DNA of 32,658 bases, taken from a virus. The notes under the pieces are model-generated. The model saw nothing but the letters and a program-made list of their open reading frames with translations. It was not told the DNA's origin and made no database searches. Made by a program: the position numbers and the translations under genes. The stretch lies in the IMG/VR virus record IMGVR_UViG_3300025013_000005, positions 1 through 32,658 of that record, one strand, 5' to 3'. This document shows, one piece after another, positions 13,428 through 20,046 of this stretch (position 1 is the first letter of the stretch; each line of letters begins with the position of its first letter).

Positions 13428-13852
13428 AGGTGATCGAGATGCAGCTCTACGCGCCGGCAAGCTACGTTGCCGCGCCTCCCGAGGTCCGCCTCCAGGTCGT
13501 CAACGGCTGCGGCCCCGGCGGCTGGAAGGTCGACCTGGTCCCGGACCGCATGTGGGGGCTCAATGTCTCCCCCGTCTGCGACATTCACGACTGGATGTAC
13601 GTCGTCGGCGCCACCCTGGCAGACAAAGAGGAAGCCGACCGCGTCTTCCTTAACAACCTGCTGCGACTCATAGACTCTGCCCCCGGCTTCCTGAATCAGC
13701 TCTGGGTAGTGAAGCGTCTGCGCCGCAACCGCGCCCGCGTCTACTACGAAGCCGTGCACCACTTTGGCGGCCCCGCCTTCTGGGCAGGGAAGAACCAGCA
13801 GGCCAACCTCGTACCAGCATCAGTCGCCGCTGCCGGCGCTATCGGGAGGTAG
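13424..13852 (+). CDS. phospholipase A2-like HD protein
   Basis: This 142-aa protein carries NGCGPGGW (residues 27-34) and, after VP and a short stretch, CDIHDWMY (52-59) with His55-Asp56. A CGPG segment followed by C-x-x-HD-x-x-Y is the pattern of small secreted and phage phospholipase A2-like proteins, where the His-Asp pair is catalytic and the Gly-rich turn binds calcium. A helix follows (DKEEADRVFLNNLLRLID) and a basic end (RLRRNRARVYYEAVHHFGG). If active it would cleave membrane phospholipids, fitting its place among lysis genes. It has no signal peptide. It could also be a structural protein reusing the fold. Confidence 0.65.
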   Translation: MKVIEMQLYAPASYVAAPPEVRLQVVNGCGPGGWKVDLVPDRMWGLNVSPVCDIHDWMYVVGATLADKEEADRVFLNNLLRLIDSAPGFLNQLWVVKRLRRNRARVYYEAVHHFGGPAFWAGKNQQANLVPASVAAAGAIGR

Positions 13853-13853
13853 C

Positions 13854-14066
13854 GTGACCGACGAGATAGACCAGGCCCAGGCGATCAACGAGCAGTTCCA
13901 GCAAGGCGTCCTCGCCGATCACCGCGCCCGGCAGCCAAAAGGCCAAAGCCGCGAGTCCTGTGCCGACTGCGAAGAACCGATACCCGAACCCCGGCGCCAG
14001 GCAGTCCCCGGCTGCCGGCGCTGCATCAGCTGCCAGACACTACACGAAAACTGGAGACCCATGTGA
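13854..14066 (+). CDS. TraR/DksA-type C4 zinc-finger protein
   Basis: This 70-aa protein starts with GTG after GGGAGG. Residues 40-65 form a C4 finger, CADCEEPIPEPRRQAVPGC then CISC, the signature of the phage/conjugal TraR family. Helices around the finger (DEIDQAQAINEQFQQGVLADHRA) match the coiled-coil-like N-terminus that reaches the RNA polymerase secondary channel in TraR. It probably modulates host transcription, as related proteins do without ppGpp. Such genes are common at this point in Mu-like phages. Confidence 0.9.
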   Translation: MTDEIDQAQAINEQFQQGVLADHRARQPKGQSRESCADCEEPIPEPRRQAVPGCRRCISCQTLHENWRPM

Positions 14067-14494
14067 CACCACCGATCACCAATTATCAGCCCTGGATCTT
14101 TGCCTTTAACGTCTGCCAGTTTTTGGTGACCAGCGGGGTGGGCTACTACGCCTACCGCATTAACAAAGAGAAGGTCACCAACACCCGCTTCGAGGAGCAG
14201 GACAAGCGCATCGCCCAAATCGAGGCCAGCATCGCCCTGGACGCGGCCAACAGCAAGAAGGAACTGGAGCTCAACAACGAACGCCACCAGGCCATAGTGA
14301 AACGTCTTGACGAGATCGGCAGGGAAGTCGGACGCCACGCCGAGTGCAAGCACCACCAGGGCTTCGAGGATCGCCTGGACAAGATGAACGGCAGCATCAA
14401 CAAACTTGAGGGTGTCGTCGAGGGGCGCATGGAGGGGATCGGCAGCGCCCTCGACATGATCCAGCAACACCTGATTTCCGGAGGGAGCAAGTAA
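14063..14494 (+). CDS. DUF2730 family membrane-anchored coiled-coil protein (Mu gp25-like)
   Basis: This 143-aa protein has one N-terminal membrane span (about residues 11-30) and then a long heptad-rich helix (RFEEQDKRIAQIEASIALDAAN onward) to the C-terminus. This matches DUF2730, the Mu gp25 family, found between lysis and terminase genes. Its function is not known. A membrane anchor plus a periplasmic or cytoplasmic coiled coil could also suit a spanin-like or holin-linked role. GTG start, overlapping the zinc-finger gene. Confidence 0.85.
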   Translation: MTPPITNYQPWIFAFNVCQFLVTSGVGYYAYRINKEKVTNTRFEEQDKRIAQIEASIALDAANSKKELELNNERHQAIVKRLDEIGREVGRHAECKHHQGFEDRLDKMNGSINKLEGVVEGRMEGIGSALDMIQQHLISGGSK

Positions 14495-14794
14495 ATGTCA
14501 TTCGCCGACCTCATGAACCAAGACGAGCGCCTGGTGATCCTGCGCGCCCTGGCCGAAGACACCGGCGGCTATAGCGCCAACGAGTCCATTCTGCAGTCCA
14601 TCCTGGTCGAGTTCGCCCACAAGGTGAGCCGCGACAAGGTCAAGACGCAGCTCAACTGGCTGCAGGAGCAGGGGCTGGTGACGCTGAAGGAAACCGCCGG
14701 CTGCCTGATCGCCACCCTGACCTCACGCGGCCTGGACGTCGCCACCGGCCTGATCACGGTCCCCGGGGTGAAGCGCCCCCGGCCCAAGGACTGA
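14495..14794 (+). CDS. Mu gp26-like winged-helix protein
   Basis: This 99-aa protein begins directly after the previous stop. It looks like an ArsR-type winged helix: ERLVILRALAEDTGGYSANESILQSIL, then VSRDKVKTQLNWLQEQGLVTLKE as recognition helix and wing, and a tail reading TSRGLDVATG. This matches the small Mu gp26-type proteins that precede the small terminase. Its function is unproved; it may take part in packaging or bind DNA. Confidence 0.85.
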   Translation: MSFADLMNQDERLVILRALAEDTGGYSANESILQSILVEFAHKVSRDKVKTQLNWLQEQGLVTLKETAGCLIATLTSRGLDVATGLITVPGVKRPRPKD

Positions 14795-14795
14795 T

Positions 14796-15365
14796 ATGGG
14801 CAAGCGCGCCGAACTTGAGCAGCAGGCCATCGAGCAGTATGCGGGTGGCAGCGATATCCCCCAGATCAGCAAAGCGCTGGGCGTCTCTGAGAACTCCCTC
14901 CGGACGTGGAAAAAGCGCGCCGGCGAAGAGTGGGACGAAGCCCGCGCCGTCTGCCGCAAAGGGATGCTGGCCAGCATGGAAGACGTGGGCAGCCGCCTGC
15001 GCCGCTCCCGCGAGATCGCCGCCGCCCTGGGCGGGCAGGCCGGCCTGCAAAGCCAGGGGCAGATGGGGCAGGTCGTCAACGAGCTGCTCCGGTCGCTCCT
15101 CTTCGACCTGACCGCCAAGGTGCAGACCGCAGGCATCCTGGACGGCGATGAAATGGCCGCCACCATCGAGCAGTTGAAGGGCCTCGCCCTCACCATGCAT
15201 CGCCTCGAGGGCGCCGCCAACCTGAACCTGAAGCGCGAAGCCGAGATCCGCAAGCAGGCGCTGGACGATGTAGACAAGGCAGTCGACGGCGCCGTGGCCA
15301 CCGCCACCCAGCCGCTCACCGTCGAAGATTTCAAGCGCATCATCCGGGAGAGCTACGGTGTCTAA
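14796..15365 (+). CDS. small terminase subunit-like protein (Mu gp27, DUF1804)
   Basis: This 189-aa protein starts with a helix-turn-helix (QYAGGSDIPQISKALGVSENSLRTWKKRAGEEW) followed by long helices, the organisation of small terminase subunits that recognise the packaging site and oligomerise. The family is DUF1804 (Mu gp27). Its stop lies inside the start of the large-subunit gene, so the two are co-translated. Confidence 0.92.
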   Translation: MGKRAELEQQAIEQYAGGSDIPQISKALGVSENSLRTWKKRAGEEWDEARAVCRKGMLASMEDVGSRLRRSREIAAALGGQAGLQSQGQMGQVVNELLRSLLFDLTAKVQTAGILDGDEMAATIEQLKGLALTMHRLEGAANLNLKREAEIRKQALDDVDKAVDGAVATATQPLTVEDFKRIIRESYGV

Positions 15366-16701
15366 GCCCCTGTTCCTGCCATACCAGAGCCGGTGGATCT
15401 CCAACGAGAGCCGCTTCAAGATCGGGATGTTTGCCCGGCAGACCGGCAAGACCTTCGGCACCACCTTCGAGCTGGCCCAGGACAGCCAGCTCGCCGATCT
15501 GGAAGCTAGGCGCACCCGGTGGGTCATCCTGTCGCGCGGCGAGCGGCAGGCCAAGGAGGCCATTGAAGAAGGGGTCAAGCGCCACTGCCAGGCCATGGGC
15601 AGCATCATCAAGGCCAGCGAGTACGACTACAAGGGTGGGGACGCCAGCTACAAGGCGATGGAGGTTTCCTTCCCCAACGGCTCCAGGATCACCGCGCTCC
15701 CCGCGAACCCCGACACCGCCCGCGGCTTTTCTTCAAACGTCTTTCTTGACGAGTTCGCCTTCCACCAGGACAGCCGAAAGATCTGGACGGCGCTTTTCCC
15801 CGTCATCTCCGCCGGCTGGAAGCTGAGAGTCGTCTCCACCCCCAACGGCAAGAGCAACAAGTTCTACGACCTCATGACCGGGGAGGATGAACTCTGGTAC
15901 CGCCAGACCTGCGACATCTACCAGGCCGTGGCCGACGGGCTCCCGCGCGACATCGAGCAGCTGCGCACCGCCTTGGCCGACGACGACGCCTGGCAGCAGG
16001 AGTACGAGCTCAAGTGGTTGGACGAAGCAAGCTCCTGGCTTTCCTACGAGCTGATCAACAGCGTCGAGTCCGAGCGCGCCGGGCTCCCCGACCAGTACAC
16101 CGGCGGCCCCTGCTTTGTCGGCGTCGACATTGCCGCCCGAAACGACCTGTTTGTCATCTACGTCCTGGAGGCAGTGGGCGACGTGCTATGGACCCGAGAG
16201 ATCATTGCCCGCAAGAGGATCAGTTTTGCCGAGCAGGACGCTCTCCTGTACGACGTGTTCAAGCGCTACCGTGTCGCCCGTTGCTGCATGGACCAGACCG
16301 GCATGGGCGAGAAGCCCGTAGAGGATGCCCAGCGCCGTCATGGCAGCTCCCGCGTTGAAGGGGTCCTGTTCACAGGGCCCAACAAGTTGACCATGGCCAC
16401 CCTTGGTAAAGAGGCCTTTGAGGATAAGAAGATCCGCATCCCCATGGGTGACCAGGCGCTGCGCTCCGACCTGCACAAGCTGCAGAAGATCACCGGACCC
16501 ACCGGCACCCCGCGCTTTGCCGCCGAGTCCGACAGCGCCGGCCACGCCGACCGCACCTGGGCATGCTTCCTTGCCGTCAACGCGGCAGCCGGCGAGGTGG
16601 AGATATTTGAGTACCACCGCATCAACGCCGACGCCATAAAGGACCTCGGCCGCCCCCTGCGCCTCACCGCCGGGTTCGGCCGCACCAAAGGCGCCTGGTA
16701 G
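15358..16701 (+). CDS. terminase large subunit (Mu gp28-like)
   Basis: This 447-aa packaging motor pumps DNA into the head and cuts it. The Walker A-like ARQTGKT is at residues 26-32 and Walker B VFLDE at 128-132. The RNase H-like nuclease domain starts near residue 250, with Asp257 in FVGVDIAARND and an Asp near 310 in CCMDQTGMGE as likely metal ligands. Mu packages headfuls from the left end into flanking host DNA, so the same is expected here. GTG start overlapping the small-subunit gene. Confidence 0.95.
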   Translation: MSKPLFLPYQSRWISNESRFKIGMFARQTGKTFGTTFELAQDSQLADLEARRTRWVILSRGERQAKEAIEEGVKRHCQAMGSIIKASEYDYKGGDASYKAMEVSFPNGSRITALPANPDTARGFSSNVFLDEFAFHQDSRKIWTALFPVISAGWKLRVVSTPNGKSNKFYDLMTGEDELWYRQTCDIYQAVADGLPRDIEQLRTALADDDAWQQEYELKWLDEASSWLSYELINSVESERAGLPDQYTGGPCFVGVDIAARNDLFVIYVLEAVGDVLWTREIIARKRISFAEQDALLYDVFKRYRVARCCMDQTGMGEKPVEDAQRRHGSSRVEGVLFTGPNKLTMATLGKEAFEDKKIRIPMGDQALRSDLHKLQKITGPTGTPRFAAESDSAGHADRTWACFLAVNAAAGEVEIFEYHRINADAIKDLGRPLRLTAGFGRTKGAW

Positions 16702-16898
16702 TGGCGAGCAAGCGCCGGATACGCCGCCGGTCGTGCGAGAAGAAACGGCGCTACGAAACGTCGACCGCTGCCCTGGACGCGATGCACCAGGTCATTCGGA
16801 AAGGCAAGAGCCGTGGCGGGTACCTGCACATTTACCGCTGCCAGTTCTGCCGTGGCTACCATTTCGGACACGCGGCCGGAAAACCAGAAGGAGCATAG
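16701..16898 (+). CDS. small basic zinc-ribbon-like protein
   Basis: This 65-aa protein starts at a GTG that shares one base with the terminase stop (TAGTG). It is very basic (SKRRIRRRSCEKKRRY) and ends YRCQFCRGYHFGHAAG, a half zinc ribbon with CxxC and nearby His residues. Small proteins like this occur between terminase and portal genes in related phages. A DNA-packaging accessory role is possible but unproved. Confidence 0.7.
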   Translation: MASKRRIRRRSCEKKRRYETSTAALDAMHQVIRKGKSRGGYLHIYRCQFCRGYHFGHAAGKPEGA

Positions 16899-16899
16899 A

Positions 16900-18489
16900 A
16901 TGCCCGAAGTCACCCTTTACGACGCCTACAACAGGCCTATAAAAAAACAGGATCTCACCCGTGAGTTCGCGGCCCCGACCCTCACCGGCATTCGCACCCT
17001 GTTCACCAACACGGTCGCCTCCGGCATCACCCCCGAGCGGCTGGCCGGTCTGCTGCAGCGCGCCGTCGATGGCGATCCCCACGACTACCTCACCCTCGCC
17101 GAGGAGATGGAGGAGAAAGAGCCCCACTACGCCAGCGTGCTCGCTACCCGCAAGCGTGCCGTGAAAAAGCTCCCCATCCAGATCGAAGCCGCCAGTGACT
17201 CCCCCCTGGACGTCAAGATCGCCGACGCCGTGCGCGAGCTGGTGAAGCGTGCCGGTTTCAAGGCGATGTTGGAAGACCTCCTGGACGCGCTGGGTAAAGG
17301 CTACAGCGCTGTCGAGATCGACTGGGACAAAAGTGGCAGCAAGTGGTTCCCCAAAAGCTACAAGCACCGCGACCCGCGCTTCTTCACCTTTGATAGGGCA
17401 ACCCGCACGCAGCTCCGCCTGCTCGACGAGTCCGACCTGATGAACGGTGTGGAACTCCCGCCCTACAAATTCATCGTCCACCTGCCCAAGCTCAAGAGCG
17501 GCATCCCGATCCGTGGCGGCCTCGCCCGATTGGTTGCCTGGTCCTACATGGCGAAGATGTACACCTTCAAGGACTGGCTGGCATTTCTGGAAGTATTCGG
17601 CATGCCGTTGCGGGTAGGCAAGTACGGCCCCAATGCCACCGACCGGGACATCGAGATCCTGAAGACTGCCGTGGCCAACCTGGGGAGCGACGCCGCCGCA
17701 GTACTCCCCGACTCCATGAAGATCGAGTTCGAAAAGGCCGCCCAGGCCACCGGCGGCGAAACTCTTTTCCAGGGGCTCGCGGAGTGGAACGACAAACAGA
17801 CCTCCAAAGCTGTCCTCGGCCAAACCATGACCGCCGACGACGGCTCCAGCCAGGCCCAGGCCAACGTGCATAATGAGGTGCGCGGCGACATCACCGAAAG
17901 CGATGCCGAGCAGCTGGAGGAAACGCTTAACCTGCAGCTGATCAAACCGTTCGTCGATCTGAACTTCGGCCCCCAGGAGAGCTACCCGACCCTGGAACTC
18001 TACATAAAAGAGCCCGAGGATATTGGGGCCATGGTCAACGCCCTGGACAAGCTGGTCCCCCTGGGGCTGAAGGTCGAGCAGAGCGTGATCCGCGACCGGC
18101 TGAACCTCCCGGACCCCGACCCCAACGCCAAGCCCGAGGACCTGCTGGGCCCGCGCGCAACCGCAGCGCCGGCAGCCGCCGTAGGGGCGAATCATCATTC
18201 GCCCAACTGTCCGCACTGCGCCACCGCCCTGAACCAGGAAGGCGCAGCCGCCCCCGACCTGGCCGACGACTTCGCCTACCGCCTCGGAAACGAAGCGGCC
18301 AAAGCGATGGACGCCATGATTGACCAGGTGCGCGACCTGGTCATGACCGCAGGGAGCCTCGAGGAGATCCGCGACCAGCTCTTCGCCCTCTACCCGGGAA
18401 TGAACAGCGCCACCCTGGGCGAGCTGCTCGCCACCGCCCTGACCTGTGCCAACATGGCAGGCCGTGCCGAGGTAGCCGATGGCGAGTAA
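16900..18489 (+). CDS. portal protein (Mu gp29-like, DUF935)
   Basis: This 529-aa protein forms the dodecameric portal at the head vertex through which DNA enters. The family is DUF935: EEKEPHYASVLATRKRAVKKLP and the core GKGYSAVEIDWDKSG...PRFFTFD, SGIPIRGGLARLVAWSYMAKM and LEVFGMPLRVGKY are typical. The C-terminal 120 residues are Ala-rich and carry a short inserted segment (VGANHHSPNCPHC) encoded by a palindromic repeat. GAAGGAG precedes the ATG at 16900. It overlaps the gpF gene by 11 bases. Confidence 0.95.
   Translation: MPEVTLYDAYNRPIKKQDLTREFAAPTLTGIRTLFTNTVASGITPERLAGLLQRAVDGDPHDYLTLAEEMEEKEPHYASVLATRKRAVKKLPIQIEAASDSPLDVKIADAVRELVKRAGFKAMLEDLLDALGKGYSAVEIDWDKSGSKWFPKSYKHRDPRFFTFDRATRTQLRLLDESDLMNGVELPPYKFIVHLPKLKSGIPIRGGLARLVAWSYMAKMYTFKDWLAFLEVFGMPLRVGKYGPNATDRDIEILKTAVANLGSDAAAVLPDSMKIEFEKAAQATGGETLFQGLAEWNDKQTSKAVLGQTMTADDGSSQAQANVHNEVRGDITESDAEQLEETLNLQLIKPFVDLNFGPQESYPTLELYIKEPEDIGAMVNALDKLVPLGLKVEQSVIRDRLNLPDPDPNAKPEDLLGPRATAAPAAAVGANHHSPNCPHCATALNQEGAAAPDLADDFAYRLGNEAAKAMDAMIDQVRDLVMTAGSLEEIRDQLFALYPGMNSATLGELLATALTCANMAGRAEVADGE
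18180..18204 (+). repeat. palindromic repeat inserted in frame in the portal gene
   Basis: GGGCGAAT (18185-18192) and ATTCGCCC (18197-18204) are perfect inverted arms around CATC, preceded by GTAG. Similar GTAGGGGCGAAT...ATTCGCCC elements are recalled as dispersed intergenic repeats in Geobacter and other bacteria. Here it is read through in frame in a variable linker. Confidence 0.6.
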
Positions 18490-19246
18490 AGCCGAGTGGG
18501 GAAACCTGCCTTTTGAAGAGGCCATCAAGTTCTTCCGCTCCAAGGTGCGCATCCCATCCGAGCGCTGGAACGACCTCCTGCAGGAAGAACACGACATGGG
18601 CTTCATGGTAGCCGGCGCCACCAAGGCCGAGCTGCTTACCGACTTCCAGAGCGCCATCGACTCCGCGATCGCCGAGGGCACCACCCTGGAAACCTTCCGG
18701 AAGGAGTTTGACAACATCGTCGCCAAACACGGCTGGAGCTACAAAGGCTCACGCGGCTGGCGCAGCGAGGTGATCTACAGCACCAACATCAGGAGCGCCT
18801 ACCAGGCCGGGCGCTTCCAGCAGATGACGGACCCCGACGTGCTGGCCTACCGCCCCAACTGGCTGTACCAGCACGGCGACTCTATCCGCCCGCGTCCCCT
18901 GCATCAGTCCTGGAGCGGTACCGTGCTCCCGGCAGATCATCCCTGGTGGGAGACCCACTTCACCCCCAACGGCTGGGGCTGCAAATGCCGGGTCGTTGCC
19001 ATGAGCGACCGCGACCTGAAGCGCAAGGAGCTCACCGTAGCCAAGGCCGCCCCCGACGACGGCAGCTACGAGTGGGTCAACAAGAAGACTGGCGAAGTCC
19101 AGCAGATCCCCAACGGCATCGACCCCGGGTGGAACTACACCCCCGGCCGCGCCCCGGCGAAAGACCGCGAGCGCATACTCAAGGGCATGATCGCCGGCGT
19201 CCCCAAAGAGCTGCAGGCCCTGGTCAGGTCAGAGGCGGGCCTATGA
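18479..19246 (+). CDS. F: gpF-like minor head protein
   Basis: This 255-aa protein is a head morphogenesis protein of the Mu gpF / SPP1 gp7 family (Mu gp30). Hallmarks are an N-terminal helical part (LPFEEAIKFFRSKVRIPSERW), then RSEVIYSTNIRSAYQAGRFQQM and the conserved WETHFTPNGWGCKCRVVAMSDRDL. It binds near the portal and may follow DNA into the host. Its stop overlaps the start of a repeat-encoded mini-gene. Confidence 0.93.
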   Translation: MASKAEWGNLPFEEAIKFFRSKVRIPSERWNDLLQEEHDMGFMVAGATKAELLTDFQSAIDSAIAEGTTLETFRKEFDNIVAKHGWSYKGSRGWRSEVIYSTNIRSAYQAGRFQQMTDPDVLAYRPNWLYQHGDSIRPRPLHQSWSGTVLPADHPWWETHFTPNGWGCKCRVVAMSDRDLKRKELTVAKAAPDDGSYEWVNKKTGEVQQIPNGIDPGWNYTPGRAPAKDRERILKGMIAGVPKELQALVRSEAGL

Positions 19247-19311
19247 GAAAGGCTTCCCATGCCTCCCATAATTCCCATGCTTCCCATCCCTCCCATCGAG
19301 GTTTGGCGTAA
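19243..19311 (+). CDS. 22-aa (x-Ser-His)n mini-gene bridging gpF and gpG
   Basis: The ATG overlaps the gpF stop (ATGA), and its TAA overlaps the gpG start (TAATG). The product is 22 residues: MRK, then five x-Ser-His triplets (ASH ASH NSH ASH PSH), then RGLA. The triplets come from a 9-base DNA repeat. His content suggests metal binding, but the peptide may only keep ribosomes moving between two structural genes. Confidence 0.5.
   Translation: MRKASHASHNSHASHPSHRGLA
19253..19297 (+). repeat. five tandem 9-bp units, yTCCCATn type
   Basis: CTTCCCATG, CCTCCCATA, ATTCCCATG, CTTCCCATC and CCTCCCATC run without spacers. The period of nine keeps the frame, so unit number can change without breaking the overlapping starts and stops. 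It is a candidate variable-number repeat. Confidence 0.85.
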
Positions 19312-19856
19312 TGGCTGGCACCTTCACCGTCATATCAAAGATCGACGACCGCGCCATCCAGCGCAAGCTGCAGGAGCTGGAGAAAAAGGCGGACAACCTG
19401 CACCCCTGCTTGAAGAACATCGGCGAGTACCTGGTCGACTCCACCCAAGAGCGCTTTGGCAAAGAGGTCGACCCGGAGGGAAAGAAGTGGGCGGCTCTCA
19501 AGCAGTCCACCAAGGATAGGAAGAAGCACACCAAGATTCTCACCGAGTCGAGCGGCCTGCGCGACAGCATCATCTACGCCGTCCGCAACAACGGCCTGCG
19601 AGTCGGCACCAACAAGATTTACGCAGCCGCGCATCAATTTGGTTTGGACAAAGACATTAAGATAGGGGCTCACAAACGTAAGGTTAAAGTTGCGTCTTTG
19701 AAAACTATGAACTTCCCATCGTGGGCTCAGGTCAAAAGTCAGAGCATCAAAAGCCATACTCGTAACCCGAAAATACCGGCTCGGCCCTTCCTTGGGTTCT
19801 CCTCGGAGGACCGGCAGGAGATCATGGACATCACCCAGGATTTCATCAACCGGTGA
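19311..19856 (+). CDS. G: gpG-like virion morphogenesis protein
   Basis: This 181-aa protein is of the Mu gpG family, implicated in tail completion or head-tail joining. It has a helical N-terminus (IQRKLQELEKKADNLHPCLKNIGEYLVDSTQERFGKEVDPEGKKWAALKQST), then LRDSIIYAVRNNGLRVGTNKIYAAAHQFG, and the conserved end IPARPFLGFSSEDRQEIMDI. Bases about 19615-19780, encoding the variable loop before IPARPFLG, are clearly more AT-rich than the flanks, which suggests exchange with another phage. Confidence 0.92.
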   Translation: MAGTFTVISKIDDRAIQRKLQELEKKADNLHPCLKNIGEYLVDSTQERFGKEVDPEGKKWAALKQSTKDRKKHTKILTESSGLRDSIIYAVRNNGLRVGTNKIYAAAHQFGLDKDIKIGAHKRKVKVASLKTMNFPSWAQVKSQSIKSHTRNPKIPARPFLGFSSEDRQEIMDITQDFINR

Positions 19857-20046
19857 GGGCGCCAAATTTGCCTTGTAGCGGGTTTGGGGGTGAGAGGTAC
19901 GCGCCGGAGTGGCCGAGGCCGCTGTAGGGATTTTTAAATGGGGTTTTAATGCGGTTCCAAACTAGGGCAGTGCAATTTCTGGAGGGGCTTCAAAAGACCC
20001 GACAGTCAAAGAGGGCTACTGTGCGAATACGCACAGCGGAGGGAAG
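19857..20046 (+). other. 190-base gap with hairpin before the protease gene
   Basis: No gene is seen here. The main feature is a perfect hairpin, CTGTGCG-AATA-CGCACAG (20019-20036), directly upstream of the ribosome site GGAGGG. No T run follows, so it is not a standard terminator. A G-rich, then T-rich stretch (TTTTTAAATGGGGTTTTAATG, about 19928-19950) may be a decayed gene end or a promoter region. Confidence 0.6.

Noticed and set aside
16792-18726. 644-aa open frame on the minus strand
   Set aside because: It lies opposite the portal and gpF genes. In GC-rich coding DNA the complementary frame often lacks stops; it has no ribosome site or recognisable domain.
19253-19297. CRISPR-like array
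   Set aside because: Units are 9 bp with no spacers and no cas genes; this is a simple tandem repeat.
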